NCBI GenBank assembly: GCA_013360445.1
Contig: JABWBP010000031.1
Location: 1 to 64,000 of the forward strand
Length of the DNA: 64,000 nucleotides
Direction of reading: 5' to 3'
Origin: Calditrichaceae bacterium
Lineage (GTDB): Bacteria; Calditrichota; Calditrichia; RBG-13-44-9; J075
The stretch's first letter is position 1. Each line of letters begins with the position of its first letter. Of this stretch, positions 63,157 through 64,000 are shown piece after piece. The translations under genes were made by a program, and so were the position numbers. Under the pieces are notes generated by a model. The model ran no database searches and had not been told where the DNA came from. It saw only the letters and a program-made list of their open reading frames with translations.

Positions 63157-63644
63157 CGTGACTCCAATTCTGCCAGGGCGTTCCGCAATTCATATTTTTC
63201 GATCAGGGATGCATAATCGATGATGAGCACCCCGTTCAGATGATCGATCTCGTGCTGGATGACCCGCGCCGTTAAACCGTCCAGGTCCCGTGCGATTTCC
63301 TTCCCGGTTGCGTCGATCCCCCGCACAAAGATGGATTGCTTGCGCTGCACCGTTACCTGAATTTCCGGGAGGCTCAAACATCCCTCTTCTAACAGATCCT
63401 CGCCGGTTTGATCAATAATTTCTGGGTTTGCCAGGGAAATGAGTCCTTCGCCGATGTCGGCAATGATCACCCGCTGCAAAACGCCCACCTGCGGCGCCGC
63501 CAAACCGATGCCCTGGTAAGCATACATGATTTCCGCCATTCCTTTCATCAAATCGCGCACCGCTTCATCGACGTCTTTGACCGGCAGCGATTTTTCCCGC
63601 AGGACGGAGTCCGGGTAAATTTTTAGTTGCAATGGTTTTTTCAT
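63135..63644 (-). CDS. def: Peptide deformylase
   Basis: 169 residues from ATG 63644; the TTG at 63665 would add seven. Removes the N-formyl group from new proteins. Motifs GIGLAAPQVG, EEGCLSLPE (metal Cys) and QHEIDHLNG (metal His and Glu), in order and at normal spacing. Stop codon overlaps the remnant MBL frame. Confidence 0.95.
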   Translation of the reverse strand: MKKPLQLKIYPDSVLREKSLPVKDVDEAVRDLMKGMAEIMYAYQGIGLAAPQVGVLQRVIIADIGEGLISLANPEIIDQTGEDLLEEGCLSLPEIQVTVQRKQSIFVRGIDATGKEIARDLDGLTARVIQHEIDHLNGVLIIDYASLIEKYELRNALAELESRCKHPAS

Positions 63645-63659
63645 GTCTAAAGGCCCGTA

Positions 63660-63735
63660 AATCAATAACGGTTATGACAAAATGATTGTGGGCAAAATAA
63701 TTTTAAAACATAATCATTTTGCCTATTCTAAAAAC
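63660..63735. repeat. CAAAATGATTGTGGGCAAAATAATTTT self-complementary element
   Basis: ACAAAATGATTGTGGGCAAAATAATTTT is answered by AAAACATAATCATTTTGCC (63675-63722). AT-rich hairpin between the ATPase and def. Confidence 0.7.
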
Positions 63736-63756
63736 CTGATGAAAGAATCTATTCTT

Positions 63757-64000
63757 TTACAAAATTACCTCCGCCGTGGGAAGCGCTTCCAATTTCCCGG
63801 TAATTTTCGCCAGGTCTTCCAGGGCCGGGCACCATCCGAGGGCGCTGCCTTCCAGCCCGGCTTTGCGGATCTCCGGATCGTAGCGCACGCTGCCAAGGAT
63901 CTGCACTTCCCGCTTTCCCAGGTTCTCCCGCATCATGGATTCCATCTGCGGGGTTTGAGCGCCGTTTAGAATGGCCATCACCTGCCCAACACCCATCAAG
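63757..64000 (-). CDS. MinD/CooC-like ATPase, C-terminal part, cut by window edge
   Basis: Partial; the frame runs out of the window at 64000. The visible 80 residues (VMAILNGAQTPQMESMMRENLG, VQILGSVRYDPEIRKAGLEGSAL, ITGKLEALPTAEVIL) are the C-terminal segment of P-loop ATPases of the ParA/MinD/CooC group, often cluster- or metal-loading proteins. Placed at the start of the same minus-strand cluster as NifX-like, permease, radical SAM and trmO. Confidence 0.7.
   Translation of the reverse strand, partial: LMGVGQVMAILNGAQTPQMESMMRENLGKREVQILGSVRYDPEIRKAGLEGSALGWCPALEDLAKITGKLEALPTAEVIL

Noticed and set aside
1-64000. tRNA, rRNA or tmRNA genes
   Set aside because: I looked through the gaps for cloverleaf-like segments with TTCGA-type loops and found none that folds convincingly. 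A tRNAscan run would settle this.

Overview
This 64 kb window comes from a Gram-negative bacterium of the FCB group, most likely near Calditrichota/KSB1-type lineages. The evidence is indirect. There is a TonB-dependent receptor with a carboxypeptidase-regulatory-like N-terminus, a PorT-like beta-barrel, an LptD/OstA-like outer membrane protein, a C-terminal type IX secretion sorting domain with a YPNPFNPST motif, and DUF4397 lipoproteins and secreted proteins. Coding DNA is GC-rich, except for a visibly more AT-rich island at about 56.64-58.9 kb. An oxygen-sensitive glycyl radical enzyme and an anaerobe-type cluster (TrmO, radical SAM, 10TM permease, NifX-like protein, CooC/MinD-like ATPase) point to anaerobic or facultative life. 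A photolyase and a B12-photoreceptor-like regulator point to light exposure. No rRNA, tRNA, CRISPR array or intact transposase was seen.

Layout: 0-6.4 kb holds a TonB receptor, a peroxiredoxin and glycine dehydrogenase (gcvP). 6.5-9.7 kb holds nucleotide-sugar genes (rfbC, UDP-sugar dehydrogenase, rfbB). 10-14.6 kb holds a YbaY-like lipoprotein, an SGNH hydrolase with a ROK sugar kinase, and NAD kinase with a membrane glycosyltransferase. 15.2-17.8 kb holds a STAND (NB-ARC-like) NTPase with ten TPRs. It is preceded by a small membrane-anchor ORF and joined to it across an A7 run, so a -1 frameshift would make one membrane-anchored protein. 17.9-20.6 kb holds a TspO-like protein, an SDR protein and GTP cyclohydrolase II. 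21.2-25.3 kb holds a hybrid histidine kinase and a Nal1-like serine protease. 25.4-27.4 kb holds recX and recA. 27.7-31.1 kb holds a hydroxyproline dehydratase (HypD-like) and its activase.

The most coherent unit is at 31.5-40.7 kb. An FeS-type photolyase and a second GTP cyclohydrolase II are divergent from a CarH/LitR-like regulator with a B12-binding domain. Exactly the same promoter architecture, two 9-bp direct repeats (TGAGCGATT) placed 15 bp upstream of the -35 box, recurs in front of two DUF4397 genes (36.5-37.8 and 38.1-40.5 kb). This predicts a small light- or B12-responsive regulon. GTP cyclohydrolase II would feed flavin and lumazine cofactors to the photolyase.

40.9-55.4 kb holds LptD-like, a DUF2064 transferase, a TPR-CAP protein, a second Nal1-like protease plus a domain-only relative, a beta-helix lipoprotein, a methyltransferase, DUF2851, DUF1353, and a giant membrane protein that fuses a Reg_prop/Y_Y_Y sensor directly to a sigma54 AAA+ activator. 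55.6-59.6 kb holds small secreted, thioredoxin-like, barrel and beta-lactamase-like proteins. 59.6-64 kb holds the anaerobe-type cluster, with a truncated MBL remnant and peptide deformylase.

A striking background feature is that most intergenic gaps carry short arrays of degenerate 7-10 bp words. The word differs from gap to gap, but the array is nearly always built as a left arm plus its reverse complement, so it can fold into a long imperfect hairpin. A separate 97-bp sequence occurs twice, perfectly conserved and inverted, directly upstream of the TonB receptor and of hypD. It contains a promoter-like pair and a GNRA-capped hairpin.
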